NCBI RefSeq assembly: GCF_024362695.1
Contig: NC_065414.1
Location: 5,721,501-5,785,500, forward strand
Direction of reading: 5' to 3'
Length of the DNA stretch: 64,000 nt
Source of the DNA: Pectinophora gossypiella
Lineage: Eukaryota > Arthropoda > Insecta > Lepidoptera > Gelechiidae
The notes under the pieces were generated by a model that searched no databases, had not been told where the DNA came from, and saw nothing but the letters and a program-made list of their open reading frames with translations. Numbering within the stretch: position 1 is the first letter of the stretch; each line of letters opens with the position of its first letter. Made by a program: the position numbers and the translations under genes. Of this stretch, positions 53,518 to 63,870 are shown piece by piece.

Positions 53518-53640
53518 CTTTACATACATACATAAACTCACGCCTGATTCTCAAGCAGAGACTATGGAATTCCATTTGCTTCGACCCTGACACATTTCTC
53601 TTGCTTCCTCCATATTCATCAATGGCATAACTAAGTAACG
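53518..53640 (-). mobile_element. LINE 3' tail, minus strand
   Basis: ACATACATACATAAACTCAC, GGAATTCCATTTGCTTCGAC and TCTCTTGCTTCCTCCATATT: the SAYP-type tail inverted, with the AYP codons decayed. Confidence 0.7.
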
Positions 53641-54505
53641 TAAGTGTAGTGTAAGAAAGTATTGTATAACTTTCATTAGGCCACACATTATTGTTTTTAA
53701 TGAAAATGTTTTTCATTTTTTTTACTAAAATACGTCAAAACACACAAAGCGAGCCCCGCCCGAACGTACGCATTATGCTTTAATTATATTAATTTGTCTT
53801 AAAACCAGAAACACAGAAAGAGAATGTCTTTCTCTCTATCCCCATGTCCGTCTGTCTGTCTGTAGGCCCGATTAACTTGAACAAATTTGAACCTACACCT
53901 AATCTCGGAAGGTCAATCATTATTTTGGTTAGTGATAAGTAAACCATCTACTTATAGATAATTTGAATATCATCTTTACCTCAAAAAAGATACGATAGAA
54001 ACAAGTTTATCTTTTAAAAGCTACGCAAATAAAATATTCTCTCTTTCATTATTATACCTACACTGCTATACAAGTTTTGTGATGCCAACAAAATGGACAG
54101 ACAGATTAAATAAAAAGTTTTAAACCACAGCTTGTGATTTTACAACGGAATACAATTGTAACCAAATCTAGGACAGCCGTGTAGCAGAGGTGATTCAACA
54201 TTAAAAAAAAAACAATCTGGCTTTTAGTCCGAATTCAGTTATTTTTGTTTCCGGTAAAAAAGTTGCAAACCACAAGGTAATTGAATATAGATTGAAAGGA
54301 TTCACCGAATGGTAAGTATTAAATATTTGTTACAAGTAATGTTTACTGCACAAAGAGTCGGTAAATGCGACAAGGCGATTATGGCGCGAAAATTTATATA
54401 AAAACCTTTCCTAATTCTGTCAGTCTGGCCAAGGCTAATATTGAGACAGATGGAAGATGATGGGATGATAATGATGGTGGAATATTTGGGGATGTCCTTA
54501 GGAAA
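53641..54505. other. no recognisable feature
   Basis: CCGTCTGTCTGTCTGT at 53848-53863 is a short tetranucleotide run; nothing else. Confidence 0.45.
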
Positions 54506-54509
54506 GGTT

Positions 54510-54660
54510 TAGTACCATCTACTCTGAACCGGCGTGCGTGTATGAAACGATCGGTGAATGTGGAGGACGCAAAAGAAGAATCGAAGAATCGAACCAAATG
54601 AAATTCCATAGTGTCTGCTTACTCCGGTGGGGCATAGGCGTGAGTGTATGTATGTAGAGT
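54510..54660 (+). mobile_element. LINE 3' tail, plus strand
   Basis: CMKRSVNVEDAKEESKNRTK, stop, NSIVSAYSGGA and stop, then GGCGTGAGTGTATGTATG. A decayed sister of the tail at 20995. Confidence 0.7.
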
Positions 54661-54779
54661 CGAAAGAATTAAGAACTGGAAAAGCAAGTAATCAACGCAA
54701 CCACACTTAATCTTATAAATCAGTGTAAATATACCTTCAAAATATTTATCTAATACGTTCGAGATGCCTAATACATTTT

Positions 54780-54912
54780 TTCCGTGAAGCCGTTGGACCC
54801 GGTCACTACTTACTAATGTAAGGACGTGGTCGTTACATGAGCCATCTCAGGGGTTTTGGACACCAAGGTTGCTAAGCTTGGTAATTCATCTCTTAGCCCA
54901 GACTATAGAAGA
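54780..54912 (+). mobile_element. SINE-B 3' half
   Basis: GTGAAGCCGTTGGACCCGGT, CGTTACATGAGCCATCTCAG and CTATAGAAGAAG; 5'-truncated within the core. Confidence 0.8.
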
Positions 54913-56950
54913 AGACATTTTTTACTTAATTGGACATTTTTGGAATATGTAAGTAAGTAGATCTTTACTTTCTTTTATTTACTTGTTTTTCGTTTAAATC
55001 GTGTGGATGCGGCACTTTTTATGTCGGTTGCTTTTTTTTTAATTTCTAAAATATCTCTCATTGCGATTTGGCCTTACCAGACACAATGTCTGCTTAGTCT
55101 CTCACCTGGCGAATTTTTTAACACTTACTTTATTTTCACCATTCCTCTCTTTATATAAGATGTTAAAATAACGGAACAAGCTAGCCAGAGGCGCTGAACA
55201 TTTTTACTAAATTTAAAAACTATCGAGTGTCGAGCAGAATACAGATTTGGCTGGGAATGGACGAGCTGATTCAAATTCAGTGGGCGAACAACACCGGGAT
55301 TGGGTTGGTGACATACGCTTTATTGTATTTTCGCCGCCACTCTTTCAAACAAGATTTACATAGAAATTGCGACATATTGTCAGCTTTTATTTAAGAGAAT
55401 ATCTTTTCTATTTTGGGGATTTTAGGAAAGAATGGCTGACTTATAGCAATGCCAGATGATGCGTTGTGGTTCTATTGAGACATCGAGACACTCTGTAGGA
55501 AAGAAGGGCATTTCCAACGACGCGTATGGAGCAGTAAAGCCTGTGTGGCGTCTGGTTGTGGCATAGTGGTAAATAAAATCAGGAACCCACCTTGATGAAG
55601 CTTCAGCAAAATTATTTGAAATTATTATATACTTACTATTACCTATTACTATAATTATTTGAAATTAAATTACCCTCAATTTTATTTAACACTAAATACA
55701 AAAATGATGTCCAAAACAATCATAAATTCCTCAACTCAAGCCTGAAATCTAATTAATTTTTTTTTCGAGCTCAGGAGTAGCTTTTAAACTCGCCTAACCG
55801 GATCCTATTAAAATGAGGTCCGTTTATTATCCAACATTAACTTGATCCAATAGAGAAACTATCCAATTTGGAGAGTGATTGGGAAGCTTAGTGCGGCAAT
55901 TTTGTCCTGCAGAGGTCGAGGCCCTTGGGAACGGTGGTAAATCGTCACGAATTAATTGTTAGGTGCCGAGGTTAATTGAGAGACTCTGACGTCAGCACTG
56001 GAGAGCTGAGATAGCCGAGACTAGGGCTCAAGAGTACTGGAGTTTTGAGTAAAGGGAATAGATTTGTGAGTTGGTAGTACTACAAGTATTTCGTGGAAAA
56101 CGAAATGAAAAAAAAAAGAAAAATTGCTTCACCCAATAAATAAGAATCTGGAACTTTAAAATACGCTTGCCATTCCAACGTGAAGCAAGATGGCTTATTG
56201 TGCTATTTCGAATTTGAAACAAGAATGCGTTGAAAGCAAAAATCCTGAGCATCAGATCTTTCGAGCGCTCCAGAAACTCGACGATTTAGAGAAATAGCCT
56301 GAAAATCCACAACAAACAAAGAGGACAGATAAAACTGTTGAAAGGACTTCCTTTGTAAATAGTAAAACATATTTCCACGCTTTATTTTTAGTAGTGTTGT
56401 AAACAGAGCATGGAATGACGAGATTCCGTCAGACGTAAACTCACTCCCGTTATCCAGGACATCGCGAATTGTAAGACAACAACTTGTGTTGCAGTCAGCA
56501 AAATATGAGAATGCCAAGTGTATCGAAAATACAAGGTTCAAACTAATAGCATAAAGGTCCTAAAATGTACACAAATCACCTGCCACTAATATGAAGTCAA
56601 ACAAATTATATTTAATGCCATTGGTGAGACTCCAATAAAACGCGAGCCTATATTAAAATATGCCGCTTTTTAATGTCTTTTATTTACTCCAATGATTAGT
56701 ATAATATATATTATATCATTATGTGACTTAGGTTCCTTTAACAGTGAATAATATTATATTCTAAATATAATATGGTCTATGGTATATAAGTGTACCTCTT
56801 CATCCCTGGATCTCTGGAACTACCTAATTTATGTTTAACACTACCCTTGTGTATTCTGAATCAAATTCTTGAGAATACTCAAGGATAGTGTTGAAAACAC
56901 ATTCAATAAGTTGTAGTAGTGTAGTAGTGAGTAGTGACAGTAGTTGCGGA
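54913..56950. other. no recognisable feature
   Basis: 2 kb without assigned features. Around 56391-56550 a plus frame reading RAWNDEIPSDVNSL vaguely resembles a LINE C-terminus, opposite a 112-codon minus frame; neither is accepted. Confidence 0.45.
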
Positions 56951-56954
56951 AGTA

Positions 56955-57096
56955 CGGTCACGAGCATTAATATGTATACACTTTGGTACAATGTCACATT
57001 AACTATTTTGACAAATTGAACTGTAAGTCTCACTAAATGTCAAATATGTTAGTGCGACAGAGTCCTAAAGTGGGTACATTATATTGCTCATGACTG
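56955..57096. mobile_element. MITE-TA copy 4
   Basis: CGGTCACGAGCATTAATATG to TATATTGCTCATGACTG with TA at 56953-56954 and 57097-57098. Confidence 0.9.
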
Positions 57097-57107
57097 TACC
57101 TATAGAA

Positions 57108-57222
57108 CTGAAAATAATTTACAAAAGCACAAGAAATTTCATGAGTTTTCCGACAGGAAATTCCCCTTGATATTAACTCAAAATTTACCGCCTCAGAATC
57201 GTTACGGTGTCACCCTGTATAG
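57108..57222. mobile_element. DP-MITE half unit
   Basis: CTGAAAATAATTTACAAAAG to TCGTTACGGTGTCACCCTGT; the left half is missing next to the MITE-TA. Confidence 0.7.
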
Positions 57223-57334
57223 ATTTACACTGTATGTCGAGATACATAAAATCTAACATTGTTAGAGCAGTCCAGCCTCCATCGGGTGAACGAACCAGTC
57301 TTGATAACTTCTCAGAACTGCCAATACTCATTCT

Positions 57335-58885
57335 CTAATAACCACTACAGTGGCGTGTGCGTCAAGCTAGCGGCCTCAAAAAATAAATGGGCACGAAAAA
57401 ATAATTTGACCATACCAAAAAATAGTACTCTTATTGAAAAAAATAGTACCTGTTGTAAAAAAATTAGTACCATCACGGTTCTGGATTTATAGCCATGTTT
57501 TATTGCACTTGCTAGCTTGACGGTGAGCGAAATTTGGCGAGAGTTAACGACAAGGTCTTTCGCTTTGATTTAAACGCCAAAAAATAGTATCGAAATAGTA
57601 CTCACCCCCTGCAAAATACCGAAAGTAGTACTTCAACGGTTCCAAAGTTATAAAGGTAGTTCTTTGATCCCGCTAGCTTGACGTTTTGAAAATACCTATT
57701 ATCTGGGGAATGCTTGCATACTTCAGTTTGTAACTAATGTCAATAAACTCGTATGAAATAGTACTCCCTACCATCATAATTTGGACCTGATTCTCTTTGT
57801 AGAAATATGTCAAAAAGTCATTATAACCTATGTCATACATTTATCAAGACGAGTACAGTCGCGAACAAAATTATTACACATGGTCAAGAATGTTGTCAGA
57901 TTTCAGTATTTTTCCCCATTTTTGGGTAAAAATTGGTGAAGTGCCAGGGTTGTTAGATGAAAGTAATATCATTGTTGAAACTCTTTGAGTTATTCTACAA
58001 ATACTGCAAATTGTTTATTAACAAACACTTCGATCCGTAACAAATTCAACATGAAGGTATAAATTATAAAATAAAACAGCAGATTAAAAATGTATTATGA
58101 TGTATTAAAATCACAGATTGTTTTCGATAAGAACTAGACCCATGCAGCCATTTTCTATTAAAATTAGTGCATATGGGTGTATGCAATAGGAATTTTTTGT
58201 AATAGCAGCACTGAAGTGCAAAGAAATGGTAGGGTAGACCTCCAAAATGGCAATACTTACGAATAAATTGTGAGGTTATGTAATTGTCTACGTGACTGTA
58301 TCAACAACAAATGTATGGCATAGGTTATGATGATTGTTTAACATTTCTACAAAGAGAATCGGATCAAAATTATGATGGTAGGGAGTACTATTTCATACGA
58401 GTTTATTGACATTAGTTACATACCGAAGTATGCAAGCGTTCCCCAGATAATAGGTATTTTCAAAACGTCAAGCTAGCGGGATCAAAGAACTGCCTTTATA
58501 ACTTTGGAACCGTTGAAGTACTACTTTCGGTATTTTGCAGGGGGTGAGTACTATTTCGATACTATTTTTTGGCGTTTAAATCAAAGCGAAAGACCTTGTC
58601 GTTAACTCTCGCCAAATTTCGCTCACCGTCAAGCTAGCAAGTGCAATAAAACATGGCTATAAATCCAGAACCGTGATGGTACTAATTTTTTTACAACAGG
58701 TACTATTTTTTTCAATAAGAGTACTATTTTTTGGTATGGTCAAATTATTTTTTCGTGCCCATTTTTTTTTTGAGGCCGCTAGCTTGACGCACACACAGTG
58801 GCTGCAAGTTGTCTTTGATTACTTGTGGCTCTGCCCACCCCATTTGGGATTACGGGCGTGAGTTTATGTATGTATGTATGTAATA
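57335..58885 (+). mobile_element. retroposon T, 5'-truncated, split by foldback
   Basis: The outer 13-bp duplication TAATAACCACTAC (57336-57348 and 58881-58893 region, allowing one base of offset) encloses a truncated T (AGTGGCTGCAAGTTGTCTTT ... GGGCGTGAGTTTATG and (TATG)n). The foldback at 57355-58794 splits it. So the T insertion came first. Confidence 0.82.
57355..58794. mobile_element. 1440-bp foldback DNA element, superfamily unknown
   Basis: Inverted arms 57355-57843 and 58309-58794 are nearly identical over about 490 bp and surround a 465-bp unique centre. The termini are GTGTGCGTCAAGCTAGCGG and its inverse. An exact 8-bp target duplication ACAGTGGC is at 57347-57354 and 58795-58802. 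The box CGTCAAGCTAGC occurs at the tip (57360-57371) and inverted twice inside each arm (57511-57522, 57672-57683). The centre has no frame worth naming. An 8-bp duplication is compatible with hAT or P superfamilies, but the ends match neither standard TIR. Confidence 0.9.
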
Positions 58886-58919
58886 ACCACTACTCGCGGA
58901 CACTTGCATTATTTCTATT

Positions 58920-59280
58920 TTGACGTGACTTAGGTATTATAGATTTGCCGCAGATGGCATTAACTCCTTGGCCGGATAAATGGGGAGCGCTGAAGGCTCT
59001 AACCCGGTACAACGTTTAAGACAACAGGCCTGAGGGTGCCCAGTTGGGCACGAACCTCGGCTCAGGGCGTCGTCTCAGAGGAAAAATATTTGAAAGAATG
59101 AATAGCGATAAACGCTGATTGAGGGAAATCGTCGACCACGCCGGCGGGGTCGGTATCGGGGTAGCGGACAGTTGCACAGATAAGTACTGGTGCGAATCGG
59201 ACAAGTACCAGTGTAGCATAGAGGCGCTGAGTAGTGTGTAATTTATGACCCAGGCAGGCTTTGTGGCCGACGAATAAACG
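58920..59280 (-). mobile_element. retroposon P, long minus-strand copy
   Basis: TTGACGTGACTTAGG, GATTTGCCGCAGATGGCATT, AACTCCTTGGCCGGATAAAT, CACGAACCTCGGCTCAGGGC. It extends to about 59280 with upstream sequence also found at 16560-16740. A 78-codon minus frame there has no recognisable domain. Confidence 0.7.
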
Positions 59281-59424
59281 CTTTTGTTCCAGACCCAATG
59301 TTTCTAAATCACTCTCAGATACAACCGGTAATGTTTCACTCTCCTTATTTATCTCATAATTAGTACTTGTTAGTAACTAGTTACTAATAGTTTGTAACTT
59401 CTCTCATGTGAGTTGTGAGATCGA

Positions 59425-59660
59425 TAACCGAACGCATCAACTCTAGTGTCAGGGTTACTAGTGAGCCGTCAGCGAGTCCATGCTTTCTTGATTAATATTA
59501 ACCGGGACCGATTGCTGAACTTGCCCTCCGAAGGAAGAAATCATCTTATTTTTTGGACATTCCTGCACTGTTCTGACCAAACGAGGCACAGTCTTAGAAA
59601 GTATTTTTTTGTTAGACGTATCCCCACCGTGAACCGAACTCGGGGCATTTAATTCATAAC
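59425..59660 (-). mobile_element. SINE-B/A, highly diverged
   Basis: CAACTCTAGTGTCAGGGTTA, CCGGGACCGATTGCTGAACT, CCCTCCGAAGG and CCCACCGTGAACCGAACTC keep the SINE order. The tRNA-like head at right is degenerate. Confidence 0.65.
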
Positions 59661-60204
59661 CTAACGCTCAACGAAAGCCTGTTTGTAACTATATGGTATT
59701 ACAAAGCCTGCTACGTAGTACCAATCTTGCGGTTATACAAACCGTATTAACTGACCATACATTCTTGACTGCCTACAAATTCGTATATTATATCATATTG
59801 ACTTCTTGTCGTTGACTTTCAATATATTATCTCTTGGAATCGGGACGACTACCTACGGCTATTTAATATATAAACCTTACCCTTGAATATGAAAATATTT
59901 GACAGCACAAACAACGCGTTCCATTATGCAATCCGCCTGTTATTTTTTCTTTAAACAACATTTATATAAACCAACAAAGGGATCGTTAACATTGCGAAAA
60001 CCGATATCTAGGATGCCAGTTCAAATAAATGGTTCGTTTCGTTGTACTTCTGTTTGAGAATACGATATGTTTGTGCACTGTGTTTCACTTGCGGAGTGCC
60101 TCGGGCGAGAGTTACAAAAGTACTGATTGAGATTCCTAATTGAAGGCTTTGTTTACAATTTGTAAGCGGTATGCTTTCAAATATTTAATAAAAATATTTT
60201 CACT
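59661..60204. other. no recognisable feature
   Basis: No supported feature. Confidence 0.45.
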
Positions 60205-60330
60205 AACACAGTTAGCTCGACCATTATAGACAGCGATACGGCTCACCACTTATTATGTTGGTCTAACAGCTCGGTGAGGTGTGGGTACTTAAATAGTCGC
60301 GAACTTATGTTATAACTGGTTTAATCCATG
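60205..60330 (+). repeat. repeat S copy, plus strand
   Basis: AGACAGCGATACGGCTCACC, TTATGTTGGTCTAACAGCTC and GGTGAGGTGTGGGTACTTAA. Followed by GCGAACTTATGTTATAAC as in 17290. Confidence 0.65.
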
Positions 60331-60344
60331 TAATTTATTTATTG

Positions 60345-60490
60345 CGCACAACAGTAAAATATACATTCCTACATAACATAACTAATGGAAGAGATCGCTC
60401 TTAGCGATAAGGCCGCCTTTGCCCACCTAAGTATAAGTTTATCCTGTAAATGTTTTGTAAATTTGAGTGCAATAATGTGTTTTATAATTA
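60345..60490 (+). mobile_element. LINE 3' UTR fragment (GATAAGGCCGCC)
   Basis: GATCGCTCTTAGCGATAAGG then CCGCCTTTGCC, and GAGTGCAATAATGTGTTTTA as tail. The same UTR type as 6905 (inverted) and 50355. Confidence 0.6.
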
Positions 60491-61065
60491 TTATTATTAC
60501 CTCACGACTTTATTTCTAATTGCAAATACCTATATCTTATATATTGAATAACAAAATTATACTAATCGAAGTGTTCAAACTGAAATTGTAAAGACTATCT
60601 CACACAAGCACACTGTACCACCATCAAATATCCTATAGAAAAGAAAACCTTTCATAAATCCAAAGCTGAACGGGAACTCCGCACTCAGGGTAGCTAAGTA
60701 ACGCAATAGAAGGGGCTCCCTGTGACATCAAAACCTTGCCGGGTTGAGCCAGGATCACGCAGCAATCAAAAGGATTTGCACCACTTTGTGACCCCGATAA
60801 CGTGTGCCCCGGAATAGTGGTACTTTACCCCTGGAATTTCACAATTTGGAATTCCCCTCTGAAGTCGCAAAGCGCATTGTATCGAGTGCGCTCCGTATTT
60901 CTGTTTGCTCGCTGCGTAAGTTTAAGTGGAATGGATCAACGTGTTCGATAATTTTCGGATTGCTTTTGTAGCGAGAGAGGGTGATTAGATAAAAGCAGAC
61001 ACAGAAACAAATACAGGGGGTTTAAAATACAAACAGACTTTTTAAAACGCGCTTTGCAGTAGTTG
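60491..61065. other. no recognisable feature
   Basis: No supported feature. Confidence 0.45.
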
Positions 61066-61069
61066 AATA

Positions 61070-61375
61070 GTTGAGTTAAAGAGAAGGTGAACGTCGTGTC
61101 TCATAAGGAAGTGAATAAGATGATCCGTGCTTCAGAAATTACGTTAAACCGTTGGACCCGGTTATTACTTACTGATGTAAGGACGTAGTCGTTACATGAG
61201 TCATGTCAGGGGCCTTTGGCGGCTCAATAATAACCCTACCACCAGGGTTGATGGGGTTGGTAATCCACCTCACAACCCTCACGATAGAAGAAGGAAGTGA
61301 GAGAATTGGCCTCTGATAGACAATAATGGAGAATGCTACACCGACAAGAGCGTGGCTCTTAAATTAATGATGACA
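61070..61375 (+). pseudogene. LINE C-terminal tail split by SINE-B
   Basis: VKEKVNVVSHKEV before the SINE and KEVRELASDRQ, stop, WRMLHRQERGS and TAA after it. The two halves join at a duplicated GGAAGTGA. Stop in place of E shows prior decay. Confidence 0.75.
61115..61290 (+). mobile_element. SINE-B, 5'-truncated, in LINE tail
   Basis: ATAAGATGATCCGTGCTTCA to CCTCACGATAGAAG, flanked by the 10-bp duplication AAGGAAGTGA (61105-61114, 61291-61300). It lacks the tRNA head. Confidence 0.88.
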
Positions 61376-61668
61376 ATAGTTGGAGAGGTTCTGAAGTTAC
61401 TACTACTTAAGTAGTGAATCAGCATTTGCTACACAAATCCTGCAGGGTAATCAATAAGACTAGAAACAGTAATAAACTCTCTATAGGTATTTATATGGAT
61501 TTATTATGCCTGGTAACACAAAATATAGCTCTCTACTTTGGTTGATATTCACATTTAAATCATTATTTTTTTTTCTTTTGTCACCATCACTAAAATTTTC
61601 TGCAAGTTATCTTCTATCAATTAAATTTATCCAGAAATAACAGCTGCGTATTTATATAAAATTAATTG

Positions 61669-61880
61669 ACTTCATACCTAATTAAAACACATAATAACGG
61701 GTTCTTACCGCGTTTAAAATAGGGATATAAGACTCCCGATATCATGGCACTTGCAACAGTGTCGAAATATCGGGAGTCTCATATCCCTATTTTAAACGCG
61801 GTAAGAACCCGTTATTATGTGTTTTAATTATGATAATAACCGCGTAAACTTAAAACAATGTACTTCATACCTAATTAAAA
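61669..61880. repeat. 63-bp near-perfect hairpin between direct repeats
   Basis: Arms AATTAAAACACATAATAACG ... CTCCCGATAT (61680-61742) and the inverse (61766-61828) differ at one position. The loop is about 23 nt (CATGGCACTTGCAACAGTG and following). The whole is enclosed by a 19-bp direct repeat ACTTCATACCTAATTAAAA (61669-61687, 61862-61880), which may be a target duplication. No known family assigned. Confidence 0.9.
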
Positions 61881-62109
61881 ATAATTGTTTATTACGAACT
61901 AGAACATAATATGAGCCATGAGTAGGGCTTTATTTCTTAGTACAAAAATAAAGAGCTTACCGGTATAATCCTCTATAAATTGTATAATTATTTATCAGTT
62001 TCATCAAATTGGCTACAAAGTATAAACCTTCGACTAAAATTATTTACATATTACTTTTTATGACGAAGTAGTAACATAATAAGAATATTATAATATTTAA
62101 AAGCGAAAG
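61881..62109. other. no recognisable feature
   Basis: No supported feature. Confidence 0.35.
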
Positions 62110-62190
62110 GTCTCTACCGGGTGAGAGCCTTCAGCGCTCCCCATTTGTCCGGCGTAGTACGTAGTCAACCGCGGCAAATCTACAAAAAAA
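62110..62190 (+). mobile_element. retroposon P, 5'-truncated, with A tail
   Basis: CTACCGGGTGAGAGCCTTCA, CATTTGTCCGGCGTAGTACG and GCGGCAAATCTAC followed by a 10-A run. Confidence 0.75.
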
Positions 62191-62420
62191 AAAGGTCTTT
62201 CACTCACGCACTGACTGACTCATCACGAAATTTCAGAAACTATACCTAAATGCTAGGAGTCTCATATTTTACATGGGGGTTTCGTAAAATTAATCCTCTA
62301 AAGGGGGTAATAAGGAGAGGAAAATTGTATGAAACTTCTATAGCTTTAATAGTAGGGTTTCACGCGAACGAATTAAGTAGTTTGGTCATTTCGAAATCAT
62401 ACGAATCAAGTAAGTACCTA
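62191..62420 (+). repeat. Helitron-like 5' region
   Basis: CACTCACGCACTGACTGACT, CATCACGAAATTTCAG and AAAGGGGGTAATAAGGAG recall the (TGAC)n-beginning Helitron-type repeat at 26357. No 3' hairpin is found, so the assignment is tentative. Confidence 0.4.
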
Positions 62421-62749
62421 TTTTGATTTGGAGGATATCTCGTTTATATAGAAGAGCAATAAAGGGCATTAATTTATTGAACACATAAAAAATAAGAATA
62501 GTTTTATTCAATTATTATTTTAAGTGTATGGTTTATTCTACTTTAAAAAGAATATTTTTTGAAATAGTATTTTTTGTGGTCTATAAATTTATATCTTTTA
62601 TTTATCTTGTATATATGAGATGCTTAATATGATTGCAAGTCTCCAAAACAAAATACCTGATTCGCATATCAGAAGCATAACTACGCATGACTTATTGAAG
62701 ATTTGCCTCGGATAGCCTTTGATGATCGACCGGCGACCAGAAAGCGATG
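62421..62749. other. retroposon P scrap, otherwise nothing
   Basis: AAGATTTGCCTCGGATAGCC and GAGGGCTCTCATCTGGAAC (62699-62772) are an inverted, decayed P fragment overlapping the start of repeat E. Confidence 0.4.
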
Positions 62750-63230
62750 AGGGCTCTCATCTGGAACCACACCCCGGACACTTCATACATACAACCTTGT
62801 TTTACACAGACACTACAGATTGACATTATCGTACACGCGCAACTGTGTGTATGACCTTTCAGGGCTGCCAATTACAATATCTAATTTAACCGTCATTACT
62901 TACTAGGTAGGTAGTACTTCTTACGAAAGAAGCGTTTTATTATTTTTATAATTATCAGTTAATATTTTTATTTAATAAAACCTAGCTCAGACGCTGGTGG
63001 GGCAGCGGAGAGTTGCCGTTCTATACATACATACATAAACAGCCTATATACGTCCCACTGCTGGGCACAGGCCTCCCCTCAATCAACCGGAGGGGGTATG
63101 GAGTATACTCCACCACGCTGCTCCACTGCGGGTTGGTGGAGGTGTTTTTACGGCTAATAGCCGGGACCAACGGCTTAACGTGCCGTTCTATACACAGTAA
63201 TATTCCTTATTCTATGCTGGAAGCGTAAAA
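62750..63230 (+). repeat. repeat E, longest copy, split by SINE-A
   Basis: CACCCCGGACACTTCATACA, ACACGCGCAACTGTGTGTAT, AGGGCTGCCAATTACAATAT, AACCTAGCTCAGACGCTGG, TTGCCGTTCTATAC; after the SINE ACAGTAATATTCCTTATTCT. It matches 22195-22470 inverted. Confidence 0.75.
63027..63180 (-). mobile_element. SINE-A, 5'-truncated, in repeat E
   Basis: The minus strand runs from CGTTAAGCCGTTGGTCCCGG to GGCTGTTTATGTATGTAT. Target duplication (TGCC)GTTCTATAC, 9-13 bp, at 63014-63026 and 63181-63193; the TGCC part could also be SINE sequence. Shows the (ATGT)n tail directly at the insertion joint. Confidence 0.88.
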
Positions 63231-63624
63231 GAACAGCACACCTTATGCAAGTAAGTTTAACTTTTGCCACTCATCGACAGATTGAGCATAGTGATTCGTT
63301 TATCCTACATGAGCCCGCATGTGTACTACTTATGCTGCTCTCGACGAAAGAGATCTCGATTGCCGTCGAGTGCATTGCATTATGTAGGCATTAGTGTCGC
63401 TTCGGCTTGTCTATGCTTTACTTAGTCTATGATAGCGCGTACTGAGTACGTATTGAATTACTACGAGTATATGGGTACGTTTTATGCGCTCAATTTTCAA
63501 AAAGCGTTACACTGCACTAACTAAATGGTCCACTTTTAGATGTCCTTTCGGGATGAATATCAGTTACCTATCCAGAATTTAAATAATAAAAAACTGAATC
63601 TGTGGTGTATTGTAATATTACGCA
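63231..63624. other. no recognisable feature
   Basis: No supported feature. Confidence 0.4.
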
Positions 63625-63870
63625 CTGGGCGACCTCGGCTCCTCCGAAGCGTTCTCGCTTGCCTCTCACTTTGAGGTTGCAGCTTCGAATCCAGCACAGG
63701 CCTATACCAACAATTTTCGAATTTGTTTTCGAATTCATGTTTAGATCATAAATGATTACCTCGTGCTCAGGGCTGGTTTTCCCTTCCCGGGTTGGATGGG
63801 CTGTCAGGCAGTCGCTTCTATAAAAAAGCGGACCCTGTGAAAAATGGGATATTGCTAAGGAGATGATTAT
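63625..63870 (+). mobile_element. SINE-D with internal deletion
   Basis: Head region GCGTTCTCGCTTGCCTCTCA, B box GCAGCTTCGAATCC (63679-63692). The body is cut between CTCGTGCTCAGG and GCTGGTTTTCCCTTCCCGGG. End GCGGACCCTGTGAAAAATGG and GGAGATGATT. Confidence 0.82.

Noticed and set aside
56203..56541. 112-codon minus frame and an opposing plus frame (RAWNDEIPSDVNSL)
   Set aside because: The two contradict each other; the plus frame only loosely recalls a LINE C-terminus and no conserved motif is complete.
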